Below, piece by piece: positions 9,652 to 20,254 of a stretch of 64,000 nt of DNA (within the stretch, counting starts at the first letter, position 1; each line of letters starts with the position of its first letter). Both the position numbers and the translations under genes were made by a program. The DNA comes from Geosiphon pyriformis (Eukaryota > Glomeromycota > Glomeromycetes > Archaeosporales > Geosiphonaceae): positions 657,303 to 721,302 of the forward strand of contig JAAOMT010000503.1 of NCBI GenBank assembly GCA_016748015.1, written 5' to 3'. The notes beneath the pieces are model-generated. The model saw nothing but the letters and a program-made list of their open reading frames with translations, was not told where the DNA came from and did no database searches.

Positions 9652-12135
9652 ATGACTTCAAACGGGGACACTTGTCCGTTTTGTTCAGAAAGCAACGTTG
9701 CTTGGTATATAAGAGATCCTTTAGGAACTTGGATTGAATGCGATATTTGTAAAACATGGTATCATGCTGTTTGCCTTAAATTATCTGCCGAGAAATGTGA
9801 AAAAATCGAACGTTATCATTGCCCCGATTGCATTATCTCACACGGGCCTAGTATACGTAAGTAGCAAGTTAACTGCTTCACCAGTCAGTTCAGGAAGCTC
9901 TTTGGTTATGAATTTTGTAATTATATGCATTAATTATTCAATTAACAAAGTTAAAAGAGATGTACGGAAATCAAAGCGCCAACTTCCAAAGGTGAACTAT
10001 GCTGATTTAGACAATGGGTTCACAGTTCACCAATTCAAATGGAAAAGGATCCTTGAATCCAAGAAATTTTCCACGGCAAATTTTCAGCGACTACGTGGGG
10101 ACTTATTAACTGTTGATTGGCTTAAACGTAATGGGCTTTCACAACCAATTATTATTGAGAAACCTGATGGGCTGGGTATGAAAATGCTCCCTTCATCAAT
10201 AACTATAAGGGATATTGGTACAGCTGTTGGTAATTATCATGGAGTTTGATTGATTTTTTCTGCCAAGAGGTGGTTATCAAATTTAATTCGGAATCAACTT
10301 TCTAAACATCTCACTTCAACTACCTTGAATTCTATTGAAGGATTCAACCATCCAATCGAAGTAATTGGTAAGATTTTAAAATTTTATATCAATTTGCTAT
10401 TGAAAAGAAACATATTTCTCAAAGGGATACTCTTCTCTTTTGACACCTCAGACGTAGCGACTCAACAAGAATTGCCAGGATGGAATATGCTGCAATGGTC
10501 AACATATTTTCAAAAAAAGAAAAAGGATCAAGTCTTAAATGTTATAAGTCTGGAGATTAGCGGGACTCCGTTGGCAGATCAAATAGTTCGTCCAAAAGTC
10601 GTAAGGCATGTTATCTCATCTTTAATTTCACATTCCCACTTGATTGAATTCAAAGTTTTTATTCTTGAGATATCACGTTTCTTATTTGGAAGTTATTTTA
10701 AAAATAGAGAACTTGATTGGATAGATCAGATTTGGCCAGTTGAATTGGAAATCTACGATTTTCCTAAAACACAACTCTATTGTCTAATGAGTGTCAAGGA
10801 GAGCTACACAGATTTTCATATTGACTTTGGCGGCACATCTGTATTCTACCACATTATTAAGGGATCGAAACATTTCTACTTTATTCCGCCATCTCAACTA
10901 AATTTGAAAAAATATGAAAAGTGGATAACATCTCCCGAACAATCGACCACTTTTTTGGGCGATTTAGTAAAAGATTGTTATGAGGTTCACTTAAAAGCGG
11001 GCAATACAATGTAAGTGAATCTTTTTCATAATTTCTTTTTTTACAAATTCACTTTGTAAAAAGAAGAACATTGTATAATTATGTATATCAGGATAATACC
11101 CACTGGATGGATTCATGCTGTTTACACCCCAGAAGATTCGATTGTAATTGGTGGTAACTTTTTACATAGTCTCAATATCCCCGGACAGCTGCAAATATAT
11201 GACATGGAAAAACGCACCAACGTCCCTATCAAGTACAGATTTCCACATTTCGAGAAGATGTGTTGGTATGCTGCAAAGAAATATAATACAATTCTCAAAG
11301 GTATAGTTTGAAAGCAAATTAAATTTATGTTATTTGGCAATGTAAAATGATTCAAATATCTTTATTAAAAAGTATTTTTATATATATAGATAACCCTGAA
11401 ATTTTGTGTAAAAGCGAGAAGGATGGGCTAAATGAATTATCAAAGTTTCTCACTTCTCTAACTGAAAACCTTGATAGTGATAGTGAAACTACGACGGGAG
11501 GAAAAAACTCGGTGAAGAAAAATATTCCAGAGACTATAACAGATCCCAAAAAATTGGCGAAACGACTAGGTCGTCGAACAAGTAAAACTGTTGTTGTCGT
11601 TGAAAATCAACCTACAAGTGCCCGAGAGGAATTTCAGATGAAGCTAGCTATGAATAGGAAGTTACAAGAGGAAATAAAAAGAGGCAGGGCTAACGATTTT
11701 ATCGAGTCAACACCACTGGCTAAAGCGGGTGTATATAAAACAACCGAACTTTCTGATAAAATTCTCAATATTTCGAATAAATCTATTTTGGAAATGGCGG
11801 AGCCAATTTTTTCACTTAATCCAAAAATCGATTCCACCGTATCAACTCCTTCCCCATCGAGTCCCCCAAAGATCAACAGAATTGTAATAAAACTTAAAGG
11901 TAAAGATGAAAAGTCGAAAATTGGTGAATCCTGTTCAACGCAGAAGAATTCCAAAAGAAAGCTGGATGATGAGAGTATTAAAACGGTTAATGAAGATGAT
12001 GAAATCGTCAGCATAATCGAAGATACTTTTGAACCTAAATCTTTACTTACACCACCTTCTTTCAACGAACCGAAAGTTATTAATTTGGAGCCATCAACGA
12101 AGAAGCGAAGGGTAGACGATGAGGATGAGAAATAA
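9652..12135 (+). CDS. JHD1: PHD finger + JmjC domain histone lysine demethylase (JHD1/KDM2/PHF8 type)
   Basis: Predicted Fe(II)/2-oxoglutarate-dependent demethylase acting on histone H3 in the nucleus; the JHD1 family removes H3K36 methylation. Six exons join to a 674-residue protein: 9652-9856, 9951-10229, 10341-10367, 10452-11010, 11092-11300 and 11390-12135. The N-terminal PHD finger has the C4HC3 pattern at C8, C11, C30, C33, H38, C41, C57, C60. The family blocks NYADLDNG, VIDVATQQELPGWN and GNTMIIPTGWIHAVYTP are only continuous after splicing. JmjC residues: H293-I-D295 and H365 bind iron; K310 in GSKHFYF binds 2-oxoglutarate. The C-terminal 250 residues are Ser/Lys/Asp-rich and disordered, with a KKRR nuclear-localisation-like motif near the end. 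Exon 3 is only 27 bases. All catalytic residues are present, so it is probably active. The H3K36 specificity is inferred from family. Confidence 0.9.
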
Positions 12136-12792
12136 GTATCTAGTTTGATTAGGTTTATTCATCTGTACATTATTGATTCCTGGTATCCAAGAATTGGGAT
12201 TATATATTCTTTTCAAAGATCGAATTCCTCGAATGGCTGGCGATATTAATATAATTCAAGGTATCTGTTAGTACCTCTCTTTTTCTTATTTCTTTATGTG
12301 GGGTCACTGAATTTCTTCATGAGCATCAGATCCTCAATTTTCCATCCAGTTTTTGTTCAAATACTAATCAGGAAAAGAGGCTATGGAAAATCGAGCATTG
12401 CGGGAAGGTTTCATATTTGAGTAACATCCTGATTAGATCTAGTAAATGTGCGTTTCACCAAAAGAGAGGGGTCACCTCCCAGTGATCTTGTAAAACTTTG
12501 ATGCCTGTTTCGGGTATGAGTACATGTTTATCATAATAGTAGTTTTAATATCGAGTGATTTTTTTATTCACAATTTCGGTTGAGCAAGAGAAAAAGTGTG
12601 ACCATCTAACAAATGACCTAATTGCTTAATGCTAAAAAGTTGCCCTTTTTACCCGCAAGCGAAGCGTGCATTTTCCCTTTTACTGCTTTTGCCTAAAAGA
12701 ACTGGTGCTAAAAGATGCTAGTCAAAATTTACTCTTGCATAGACAAGCCTGTTGATTAAAAGCGACTAACCTATTTTTGATTCGATTCCTCG
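12136..12792. other. Intergenic region between the JmjC and LRR genes
   Basis: About 650 bases, of more mixed base content than the deserts, holding the 3' UTR of the demethylase gene and the promoter and 5' UTR of the LRR gene. No additional coding frame, RNA gene or repeat is recognised. Confidence 0.5.
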
Positions 12793-15700
12793 ATGGCACA
12801 AGTTGAAGACATATCAATTATTGAAATACCACCACCTCTTCCACCAAAAAACGACCTTCCTCTTTTACCACCTAAAGATATTTCTCGAATAACTTTTGCA
12901 ACCGGGGTAGCACTTAGTCCATCCCAGACCAAAGGTTTAAACCCTCGAGTTATATCAGACTCTGAGAGTCATAACTCTTCCTATACGTTCTCTGGGGCGA
13001 AGGGTGCAAAACGCCCAAGAGTTTCTCCTAGTCTACCTCCACCTCCACCTTCACCTTTAAATACTTTTTCCTTACAGTCTAACGAAGACATAGCAGATCA
13101 AGATAAAGGGAAATCTGCACCTCGTGAGATGCTGGCCAAACTCTCACTCTGGTTAAGCTTGAGCAAATTTAAAAAACCAAAAGACGATCCTGCAAGTTCC
13201 GAAATGGCAACAAACGACTCAACAGATATCGTTTCAGAAGCAACAGATATTCCTCGTTTAAAAAAGACAACCAGTATTTCTAAATTATTCCGTAGAATAA
13301 GTACCAGACGTAGGAAAGAAGTAATTAATGAGGGAGATCCTCTCCCTGAAGTTAGACACCCGACAACAACCTCAACCTCTAATTTCTCCACAATCTCGCC
13401 TCGTAGAAAAAATTTCAATACATTTTTAGATAAGTTTACCAATCGTAAAGCTTCTGATCAAGTTCTCGGGACAAAAGGGGAGGCATCAAATTCCAAGGTT
13501 GGTTCATCACCTTGGGATATTACTGGAATTAACAGAGGTGAAACCCAACTCCAAAAATTGTTCGTCGAAGGTCTGGATTTCTCGATTTCTTCGCAAACAT
13601 TGTTCCAAGACGATGAATCTTTATCGCCTTCTTCAACCCAAAATTCTACTACAGCCACTACAATGGAATCAATTTTTTACGGAAATGATCATGAATATAT
13701 CAATGACAATAGTGACTATTTTGGAATAAACATTGATTCTATCGCTTCCTTTAGGGATTCAATAGTTCCCATAAGAGATTCGATAGTTCCTATTAGAGAT
13801 TCAATGGCTAAATCATCAGTATATTCAACGGAACGTGCTGATGATGATACTATAAAAGGTGTATCTGGGACTATTCGATCACATAGCCGAGTTTTTGATG
13901 GCAACACTGCATTATTCTTAAGAGACGATTCCAATCAAAGATTAACAATTGTAGGAAGACCTGTTTCTAATCAGGTTAATCCAATGAATACATCACAACC
14001 TAAAATAGAGAAATCATTTAAAGAAGTATCCTCAATAGAAATTTCTAAATTAAAAAACAATCAAAATCAACAAAGTTTGCCTTTGAACACTCCAAGCAGA
14101 AGTGAATCTTTAACATTCAACAAGAAAGTTCTTGTAAATAATGCCATTAATAATAGGTTGAACCTAGACAATAGGAAATCATCTCTTTCACTATTAGATC
14201 CTAAATTCAGCAATATTTCAACAACACCAATGCCAATAACACCAACTATTCGAATAGAATCAGATAAGAGAGTAACAATCCTTGACTCGGAAACTGATGT
14301 TCATACAATACATAAAACAAATCCCACGGATCCGGTAACATCCCCAGAGACTATTGGACCTTCCAAATCAGATAAATCCCCTTTAAAATTCTTTACTAAA
14401 AGGCTTTATCAAAGTCTTCGCCCGTCAAATTCTATGACAGATGAAAAGCGTCAAAAGCATATATCAATGAATATCAATGGAATCAATGAATTGACCACAG
14501 GTACATTGTTAGATATTAAAAAATCGCCAAAATTAGATGAACGAATGTTTGACGGAGTTAGCTCACAAGTAGATCTTTTAAAAGGGCTTGAAGAAGAATC
14601 TGAAGTTGATAGTGATGATATTTCAAAAGATGTGGATAATATAACATTTGATGATGGAGTTGAGGGTGATGTGTCAGCGACTCAATCACAAGCACAAGAT
14701 TCTAGCTTATATACCCCATCCGAATATGAATCATCTTCGAATAATAAACCGTTATCGAGAATGTCTTCATTCGCTAGATCTTATAATTCAGAGGATCCAT
14801 CTGCAATGAGTACCACTTTTTCTGATTCCCAAATCGCTGAATCTGAAGTTTTAAAAACCGATTGGCCGGTAGAGACTGCTCTCATTAACTTTGCAGATTT
14901 CGACAAAGGTCCAGCTCGTTTATCGAACAATCATTTGGCATATATTCCTAATAATTTTTTTGATGAGCTTCATAGTCTTAAAGCGTTATACCTTGATCGT
15001 AATTCATTGAGGGATTTGCCAGAGGAATTATTGAAGCTTACGAAATTGGAAATACTGGATCTAAGTAACAATTGTATTGCTGAATTCCATCCGAGGTTAA
15101 AGTTTAAACGTTTAAGAAACATGCGACGCCTTAACTTGGACAATAATGGACTTATTGATATTACGAGTATAACGAAATTGAAAACATTAAGAGAGCTTCG
15201 TGTAAACAACAATTTCCTAGATAATTTAACTCCTGACATTGGAAGACTAGTAAAACTGAAACATCTTCACCTGAGTAACAATGATCTGTCCTCCTTACCT
15301 GAAACAATTTGTCGATTAAGGTGTTTAACTGTACTTCGATTGAACAATAATCATATTCGCAATTTACCATCATCTTTCTGTTCTTTACGACAATTACAAG
15401 TGTTGGAAATTAGGGGTAATCTCTTGAGCCAATTGCCTGAGAATTTAAAAGATCTAGAGAATCTGACTGAGCTGGACATTTCCCAGAATAACCTAGGATT
15501 GCTTCCCAACGACATAACAAGGTGCACAAAGCTAGTTAAATTAGACGTACATAGTAATCAACTGGAATCAATTCCGCTAAAAATTGGTCAACTATCTCGA
15601 TTAGTTAATTTGAACCTTCAAAATAATCGACTTTCCACTCTTCCTGCTGATATAGGAAAACTGACTGCTCTGACAGATTTGGACTTGTCAAAAAATCAGC

Positions 15701-16698
15701 TGATAGTTCTTCCCGAAGAACTTGGGAAACTTGTGAAGTTAACGGAGATTAAGCTTAATGACAATCCTTCACTTTTGACATTGCCGCCAACTCTAAAAAA
15801 ATTGACATCAGTCAAAAAAGTACATTTGCAAAATTGTAGTCTTAGCCAAATTCCGTTTGATATTGGCCTCGCTTACAAGAAATTAACTCTTCTGGACATA
15901 TCTTGTAATTCATTGGATACAATTCCGAAGCTTGACAGTATGGAAAAGCTATGGATTCTCAAAATTTCAAATAACCGTATTAATGATTTGACAGATCAAA
16001 TCGATCAATTGAGTAATCTACGAGAGCTTTACGCCTCTGGTAACAAATTGAAGCAGCTTCCAAGGTCAATTGGTCGTCTAAAAAATCTGGAAATTTTGGA
16101 TATTGCACAGAATTTGTTAATGGGGATACCTCTTGCCATTGGTCAATGTCAAGCTTTAAAGGAGATCCGGCTGTCAGGTAATCATTCTTTAGGAAATATA
16201 CCAGCAACTCTGGGACGACTTAGCGTTTTGAACATTTTTCATGTTGGTGAATGGCCTGACTCTGGCTTCACAGTTACGCAGGAAGATTCTCGCACCACAC
16301 ATAATACCAAGACAAACCCATATCAACAAAAGGTTCCTCAAAGTGTAGAACGAGCGCTTTTATGGAGAATGCATGATTCAATATTGAAGAGATTAAGGGA
16401 ACTTGATAATAATGATGGAGCTTCAGATTCTGTATTGAGTGGGGAATCCTTGAATGTTTCTCAGCAGGATTTCACTGCTAGTCATCCACCATCCCCAATA
16501 CCACCACGTGACGACGTTATTTTGAAAATGGCTGTATTAAAAGGTGTTTATGACCAAATCATAAGAGATGTGCGCAATCTCGAATCCGATAAGGAATCTA
16601 GTGGAGATGAAGCCACAGAATTTCCCGGAGACAGTGGAAAAAAGAAAAAATTTATGAAATTAAAAGACTTTAAATTCTTGAACCGGGGTGACAAATAA
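12793..16698 (+). CDS. Large leucine-rich-repeat protein (SHOC2/Ras-suppressor-like repeats), intronless
   Basis: A single 1301-residue frame. Residues 1-720 are low-complexity and probably disordered: Pro-rich SH3-ligand-like motifs near the start (PPPLPPK at 13-19 and PPPPPSP), many Ser/Thr, and a short tandem repeat of RDSIVPI at 13752-13806. Residues about 726-1146 hold 18 consecutive 22-24-residue LRRs of the type LxxLxLxxNxLxxLPxxIGxLxx, the pattern of SHOC2, Ras-suppressor 1 and the LRRs of fungal adenylate cyclase. The last 150 residues contain a basic helix (VERALLWRMHDSILKRLREL), an acidic linker and a Lys-rich end. No kinase, cyclase, PP2C or TIR domain is present, so it is likely a scaffold in Ras/Rho-type signalling or cell polarity; it could be Sog2-like. 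The function is inferred from repeat type. The start is the first ATG, with no in-frame ATG just upstream. Confidence 0.85.
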   Translation: MAQVEDISIIEIPPPLPPKNDLPLLPPKDISRITFATGVALSPSQTKGLNPRVISDSESHNSSYTFSGAKGAKRPRVSPSLPPPPPSPLNTFSLQSNEDIADQDKGKSAPREMLAKLSLWLSLSKFKKPKDDPASSEMATNDSTDIVSEATDIPRLKKTTSISKLFRRISTRRRKEVINEGDPLPEVRHPTTTSTSNFSTISPRRKNFNTFLDKFTNRKASDQVLGTKGEASNSKVGSSPWDITGINRGETQLQKLFVEGLDFSISSQTLFQDDESLSPSSTQNSTTATTMESIFYGNDHEYINDNSDYFGINIDSIASFRDSIVPIRDSIVPIRDSMAKSSVYSTERADDDTIKGVSGTIRSHSRVFDGNTALFLRDDSNQRLTIVGRPVSNQVNPMNTSQPKIEKSFKEVSSIEISKLKNNQNQQSLPLNTPSRSESLTFNKKVLVNNAINNRLNLDNRKSSLSLLDPKFSNISTTPMPITPTIRIESDKRVTILDSETDVHTIHKTNPTDPVTSPETIGPSKSDKSPLKFFTKRLYQSLRPSNSMTDEKRQKHISMNINGINELTTGTLLDIKKSPKLDERMFDGVSSQVDLLKGLEEESEVDSDDISKDVDNITFDDGVEGDVSATQSQAQDSSLYTPSEYESSSNNKPLSRMSSFARSYNSEDPSAMSTTFSDSQIAESEVLKTDWPVETALINFADFDKGPARLSNNHLAYIPNNFFDELHSLKALYLDRNSLRDLPEELLKLTKLEILDLSNNCIAEFHPRLKFKRLRNMRRLNLDNNGLIDITSITKLKTLRELRVNNNFLDNLTPDIGRLVKLKHLHLSNNDLSSLPETICRLRCLTVLRLNNNHIRNLPSSFCSLRQLQVLEIRGNLLSQLPENLKDLENLTELDISQNNLGLLPNDITRCTKLVKLDVHSNQLESIPLKIGQLSRLVNLNLQNNRLSTLPADIGKLTALTDLDLSKNQLIVLPEELGKLVKLTEIKLNDNPSLLTLPPTLKKLTSVKKVHLQNCSLSQIPFDIGLAYKKLTLLDISCNSLDTIPKLDSMEKLWILKISNNRINDLTDQIDQLSNLRELYASGNKLKQLPRSIGRLKNLEILDIAQNLLMGIPLAIGQCQALKEIRLSGNHSLGNIPATLGRLSVLNIFHVGEWPDSGFTVTQEDSRTTHNTKTNPYQQKVPQSVERALLWRMHDSILKRLRELDNNDGASDSVLSGESLNVSQQDFTASHPPSPIPPRDDVILKMAVLKGVYDQIIRDVRNLESDKESSGDEATEFPGDSGKKKKFMKLKDFKFLNRGDK
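13752..13806 (+). repeat. In-frame tandem repeat RDSIVPI (about three copies) in the LRR protein
   Basis: Three successive units of about 21-24 bases encode RDSIVPI, RDSIVPI and RDSMAKS. The copies differ at synonymous positions, so the repeat is not very recent. It lies in the disordered N-terminal part. Confidence 0.7.
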
Positions 16699-17175
16699 TT
16701 TTTTATTTAAACAAGTCGATCTACGAGCCAATTCATTTTTATTGGGAATTCCTTTTTATTGGAAATTCCTTTTAGCAAATCTATGCCTTCCTTGACTAAA
16801 TTAGTCTCGCCCTTCTATATTATATCTCCATTAATTCCGGCATGTTATGTATTCATTGTATTACCATATAATTATATAGATTTCACGTGTACTGAAGCAT
16901 TTTTTCTTGTAATATAGTTTTTGCTAAGTTCGACCTTGTAATTCTTTTGCATTTTCACGATAAAAATTATTTCCCTGTATAAAAAACAAATTATGCTAAC
17001 AAGAACTTTTCATTTCTAACCTTACCAAAAATTGGTGATATAATGCCGTCCGAATAGTAGAATAGCCAGATAAACGCAAAGCGGCAACACGTTATTGATA
17101 TCATAGTAAAACAGATCTTCCAAAATGTACCCGAATCTACTTTAGTTTCCATGAAAACTGTGGCCCTGATTTATC
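16699..17175. other. Convergent intergenic region (LRR gene and Naa50 gene 3' ends)
   Basis: About 480 bases between two converging stop codons. It contains a short near-tandem duplication (ATTGGGAATTCCTTTTTATTGG around 16740) and A+T-rich stretches that may carry polyadenylation signals for both genes. No reading frame is called. Confidence 0.4.
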
Positions 17176-18045
17176 TTAATCTAATTTCTTGCTTAAAATA
17201 AAGGCGTCTGGTGGAGTAATATTTTTGTAATACCCTTCAATAGTACCGACAATTTGGAAATTGTATTTTTTATAAAAAGCAAGGGCTTCCTCGTTCGATG
17301 TTTGAACATGTAAATAAATCTCGGCAAACTTGTTAGGATTTGCATGCTCCAAAATGTGTTTTAGAAGTTCGGTACCTTGGTATATTGAACGAAAGTAAAT
17401 CACTCGAAGAATAGGATGAAAAAGAGCATATTAAAGGTCACGTTTCGATCATTTACCTATGCCTAGATTTCGATAAGGAGCTAAAACTCCAAGTGTCATT
17501 ATATAAAGTTTGAGGTGCTTAGAAACCGGAATCGGTTCCTTACGACAACAAACTCCTCCCACGCATGCATCATTAAAGTATGCTATTGAAGACGAGTATG
17601 AAAGATGGAGTATGTTATATTTCGTATCTAAGCAATAAGCTGCTTCCTTAACCCATTAATTTCAAGCTTCTGTAAACAGAGTTCAATGATTAAATTGGAA
17701 GTGGTTATAAAGGTAACATTGAAGAAACATAAAACAAGCCATTTTACCTTTCTCTTGAAGCTCACTTTCCTTAAAAGGGGCAAGGAGTCATTAAACTGAA
17801 AGATTACGCGACCTACCCAACTTCGCGAATTCCCCGACCTCAAGGACATCTTTATAAAACTTTTCACTATAATGAACAGGGAAAAGGACAGAGTTTAGGC
17901 GTTTCAACTGGCCCAAGTTATTTGAGGTTACGTCTCCAAGTTCTATTATGTGACGGGCTGTTTTCTTATGGGAAGATATCTTTGGTTCTACAGAGGTTTC
18001 TGAAGTCGCGGTATTCTCAGAGGTTTGTTTGGTAGGAGCTCCCAT
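17176..18045 (-). CDS. NAA50: N-alpha-acetyltransferase 50 (Naa50/San-type GNAT)
   Basis: GNAT acetyltransferase that acetylates protein N-termini starting Met-hydrophobic; in animals it associates with the NatA complex and supports sister-chromatid cohesion. Three exons on the minus strand, 18045-17817, 17582-17457 and 17375-17176, join to 184 residues. The family blocks IELGDVTSNNLGQLKRLN, FPVHYSEKFYKDVLE, KLYIMTLGVLAPYR and YLHVQTSNEEALAFYKKYNF are in order. The acetyl-CoA motif is R114-N-L-G-I-G119 (R/QxxGxG), split by intron 2. The N-terminal 25 residues or so (Ser/Thr/Glu-rich) are an extension relative to animal Naa50. An alternative in-frame ATG at 18108 would add 21 residues; I chose 18045. 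It converges with the LRR gene. Confidence 0.88.
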
Positions 18046-18211
18046 ATTAAATTCGCAGAGTTGGACTTTCGCGTTAAAAATATTGGGAATAAATCTTCCG
18101 GAAATCACCTGATTTCCGGATAGTAATAATCAAAAAACAGGATTTCAGAAGTTATAGATACGTAAGTTATTGCATCATAATACTACGGTTCGCGCTCAGA
18201 ATTTTTCATTA

Positions 18212-18657
18212 TCACCGTGGAATCGTTTTTATAATAAGGATAAAAGCGTACCATGGCCTTTGTACATAGAAACAATAACTTGCCTTATCCGCACAAGATA
18301 TCTGATGGCAAAATACATATTTTTTACTTAATCGCAATAAATTGATAGGATATAAAAACCTTTTTATTGTTGTTGCTTTTGTTAACAACTCGTCAAAATA
18401 CCTCTCACCAAATCTATCTATTGTCCCAAAATCATTTGGAAACCCCATCAGTGATCCGTAAGCGAGTGCTAATGAAAGGAATTATGTTGGGTTAACACAT
18501 TCTTGAAGCTCGATGTTATGAGCACTTGCAGTATTTGAACTAGTAAAAGGAAGAAGATTTTGCGCGTATATGTGCCAAAATGTTCTATAAAATTGTCCCA
18601 AAACTCGTTGCTCCGGGGATTTATTATTTATTTTTTCAAGATATTCTGCTTCGCAAT
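18212..18657 (-). CDS. Uncharacterised spliced gene, 3' part only
   Basis: Two exons join in frame on the minus strand: 18657 to 18499 (contains RVLGQFYRTFWHIYAQNLLP) and 18468 to 18212 (begins LAYGSLMGFPNDFG, ends at TGA). The acceptor for the second is ATTAG at 18469. With donor GTGTTA the intron would be 30 bases; with a second donor (GTGCTC at 18525) it would be 57 bases and also keeps the frame. Upstream exons should lie in 18658-19400, where frames such as DQIRQKTKKFLLNRGAFYNF (about 18850-18910) look protein-like but are broken by TGA codons, so this may be a decaying gene. No family recognised. Confidence 0.35.
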
Positions 18658-19752
18658 CTTGACCCCATAGGAGAAGTAATATTTAGTATAAAGCGCGAAA
18701 TGAAATTTAAAATCCAACCTATCATCTACATATACAACCCACCTTATACTTATAATTGCTCTCAAGGTAATAACGATCATTTATGGCGAATGGATTTCAT
18801 CACTTGATAAGGATAAATAAGATCAAGTCAGAAAATCTCAAGTAAATGTTGAAAGTTGTAAAAAGCTCCTCGATTTAGCAGGAATTTTTTCGTCTTTTGT
18901 CTAATTTGGTCAAAAAAAATATCTCATTATATAATTGACTATCCACTTTCAACCTATGGTAAAATGGAAATAATATGTACAGGTATATTAGTTAAAGTTA
19001 TAAATTATGCTCTATCCGCCTTCGCACATGTGCATTTTCAGAAATTTTAAAAAGACATTGTTACCAACCTGAGATAACACTTCTATACTCTTGTTTTTCG
19101 TTCAATATCTTCTATTTTCAACAGAGATGAATTTATTGCACGATATATTACTCCTCAGGAATATTATTAAGAAAATTGACCAAAGAATTATATTTTTCTG
19201 TAATAAATTTTCCTAACTGGATATTGGGTTTATAGAAAACGAGTCGAACTAGAACTCCACAATTAAAAGGAATAAAAAATGACGGTAAAAATTTAAAAAA
19301 ATAGCTATCGATGATGAAGATATCTGGTTTTTTTTTTTTCATGTCATAAGCGTCGATTAATGAGATTCCCGGAATAGTCGGCGTGAGAAATTTCCTTTTA
19401 TCTATTAAATGGAAATGTATAAATAAGTAAAAATAATTCTATAATTTTCAATATAAAACTATTTTTTAATTGAATTTTTTGCATTTTTAAATAAAATGGT
19501 TTAATTTTTGCACAAATTAGTTTATAAATATTAATTTATTCAATAAAAAATAAAATAATTAATATCCAATTTTTATATACACAATTTAATATAGAAACAT
19601 GTATGTTTTTTGGAATTTAAAAAATTCAATATTAAAAAAAAATTGTACATAGATTTTCACTTTAAACATCTAATGGCTCTTAACAGTAGTAATTTTTTAT
19701 TTTAAAGTCGCTAAGCAATTTAACATATAGGGTTACAGCGAAAGAAGTCTCA
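18658..19752. other. Unresolved region upstream of uL30m
   Basis: Contains scattered protein-like minus-strand fragments (around 18850-18910, 19040-19120 and 19148-19342, the last beginning with a Lys-rich stretch) that may be exons or remnants of the gene ending at 18212. 19400-19690 is A+T-rich and probably includes the uL30m promoter. No assignment made. Confidence 0.3.
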
Positions 19753-20253
19753 ATGAGTTTATTACGCCTAAGTTGTCCAATACCCCGTCCGATATTTCGT
19801 TTCTTTTCTTCTACTGCTGTTTCCCAAGTAACAAAGCCAAGTATTTTCGCGAGGAAAAGGCAAAGCCAAAAGGCTCGACAGACACCCAGAAATATACCTC
19901 TCTCACAAATTGACCCTGACGCTGGTGATGGATATTTCAAGATAACCTTGCGTCGCTCAGTAATTGGACTTCCAGGAAGGCTTCGACTTATAGTAGAGGC
20001 TCTTGGGCTTCGAAGAATAAATCATACTGTTTACCGTGAACAAAGACCCAACATTGCAGGCATGATACTGAAAATCAAAGAAATTGTTGAATTGGAAAAC
20101 GTTGATGTAATTCCTCCAAAAGATTTACCCACACCAAGAGGCTATACGATAACAAGTAGAAGAAATATCGATAATCTCAACATCCTCAAAAAGAAACCAA
20201 AAAAATATGAACCAAAGAATCTTGAACAGAATATACATTCAAAAGCTAATTAA
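19753..20253 (+). CDS. MRPL33: Mitochondrial large-subunit ribosomal protein uL30m
   Basis: 166 residues, single exon. The N-terminus (MSLLRLSCPIPRPIFRFFSS) is Arg/Ser/Leu-rich without acidic residues, as in a mitochondrial targeting peptide. From about residue 60 it matches the bacterial L30 fold: FKITLRRSVIGLP, then RLIVEALGLRRINHTVYREQRPNIAGMI, the L30 signature region, followed by an EIVELENVD segment. A basic C-terminal extension of about 45 residues follows. Component of the 54S mitochondrial ribosomal subunit. Its stop codon is one base from the stop codon of the oppositely oriented succinyl-CoA ligase gene. Confidence 0.88.
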   Translation: MSLLRLSCPIPRPIFRFFSSTAVSQVTKPSIFARKRQSQKARQTPRNIPLSQIDPDAGDGYFKITLRRSVIGLPGRLRLIVEALGLRRINHTVYREQRPNIAGMILKIKEIVELENVDVIPPKDLPTPRGYTITSRRNIDNLNILKKKPKKYEPKNLEQNIHSKAN

Positions 20254-20254
20254 A

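Noticed and set aside
10250-11014. Separate 254-codon JmjC protein starting at 10250
   Set aside because: Its first 34 codons are intron 2, and codons 40-67 are intron 3; the real exons join to the PHD-containing exons upstream.
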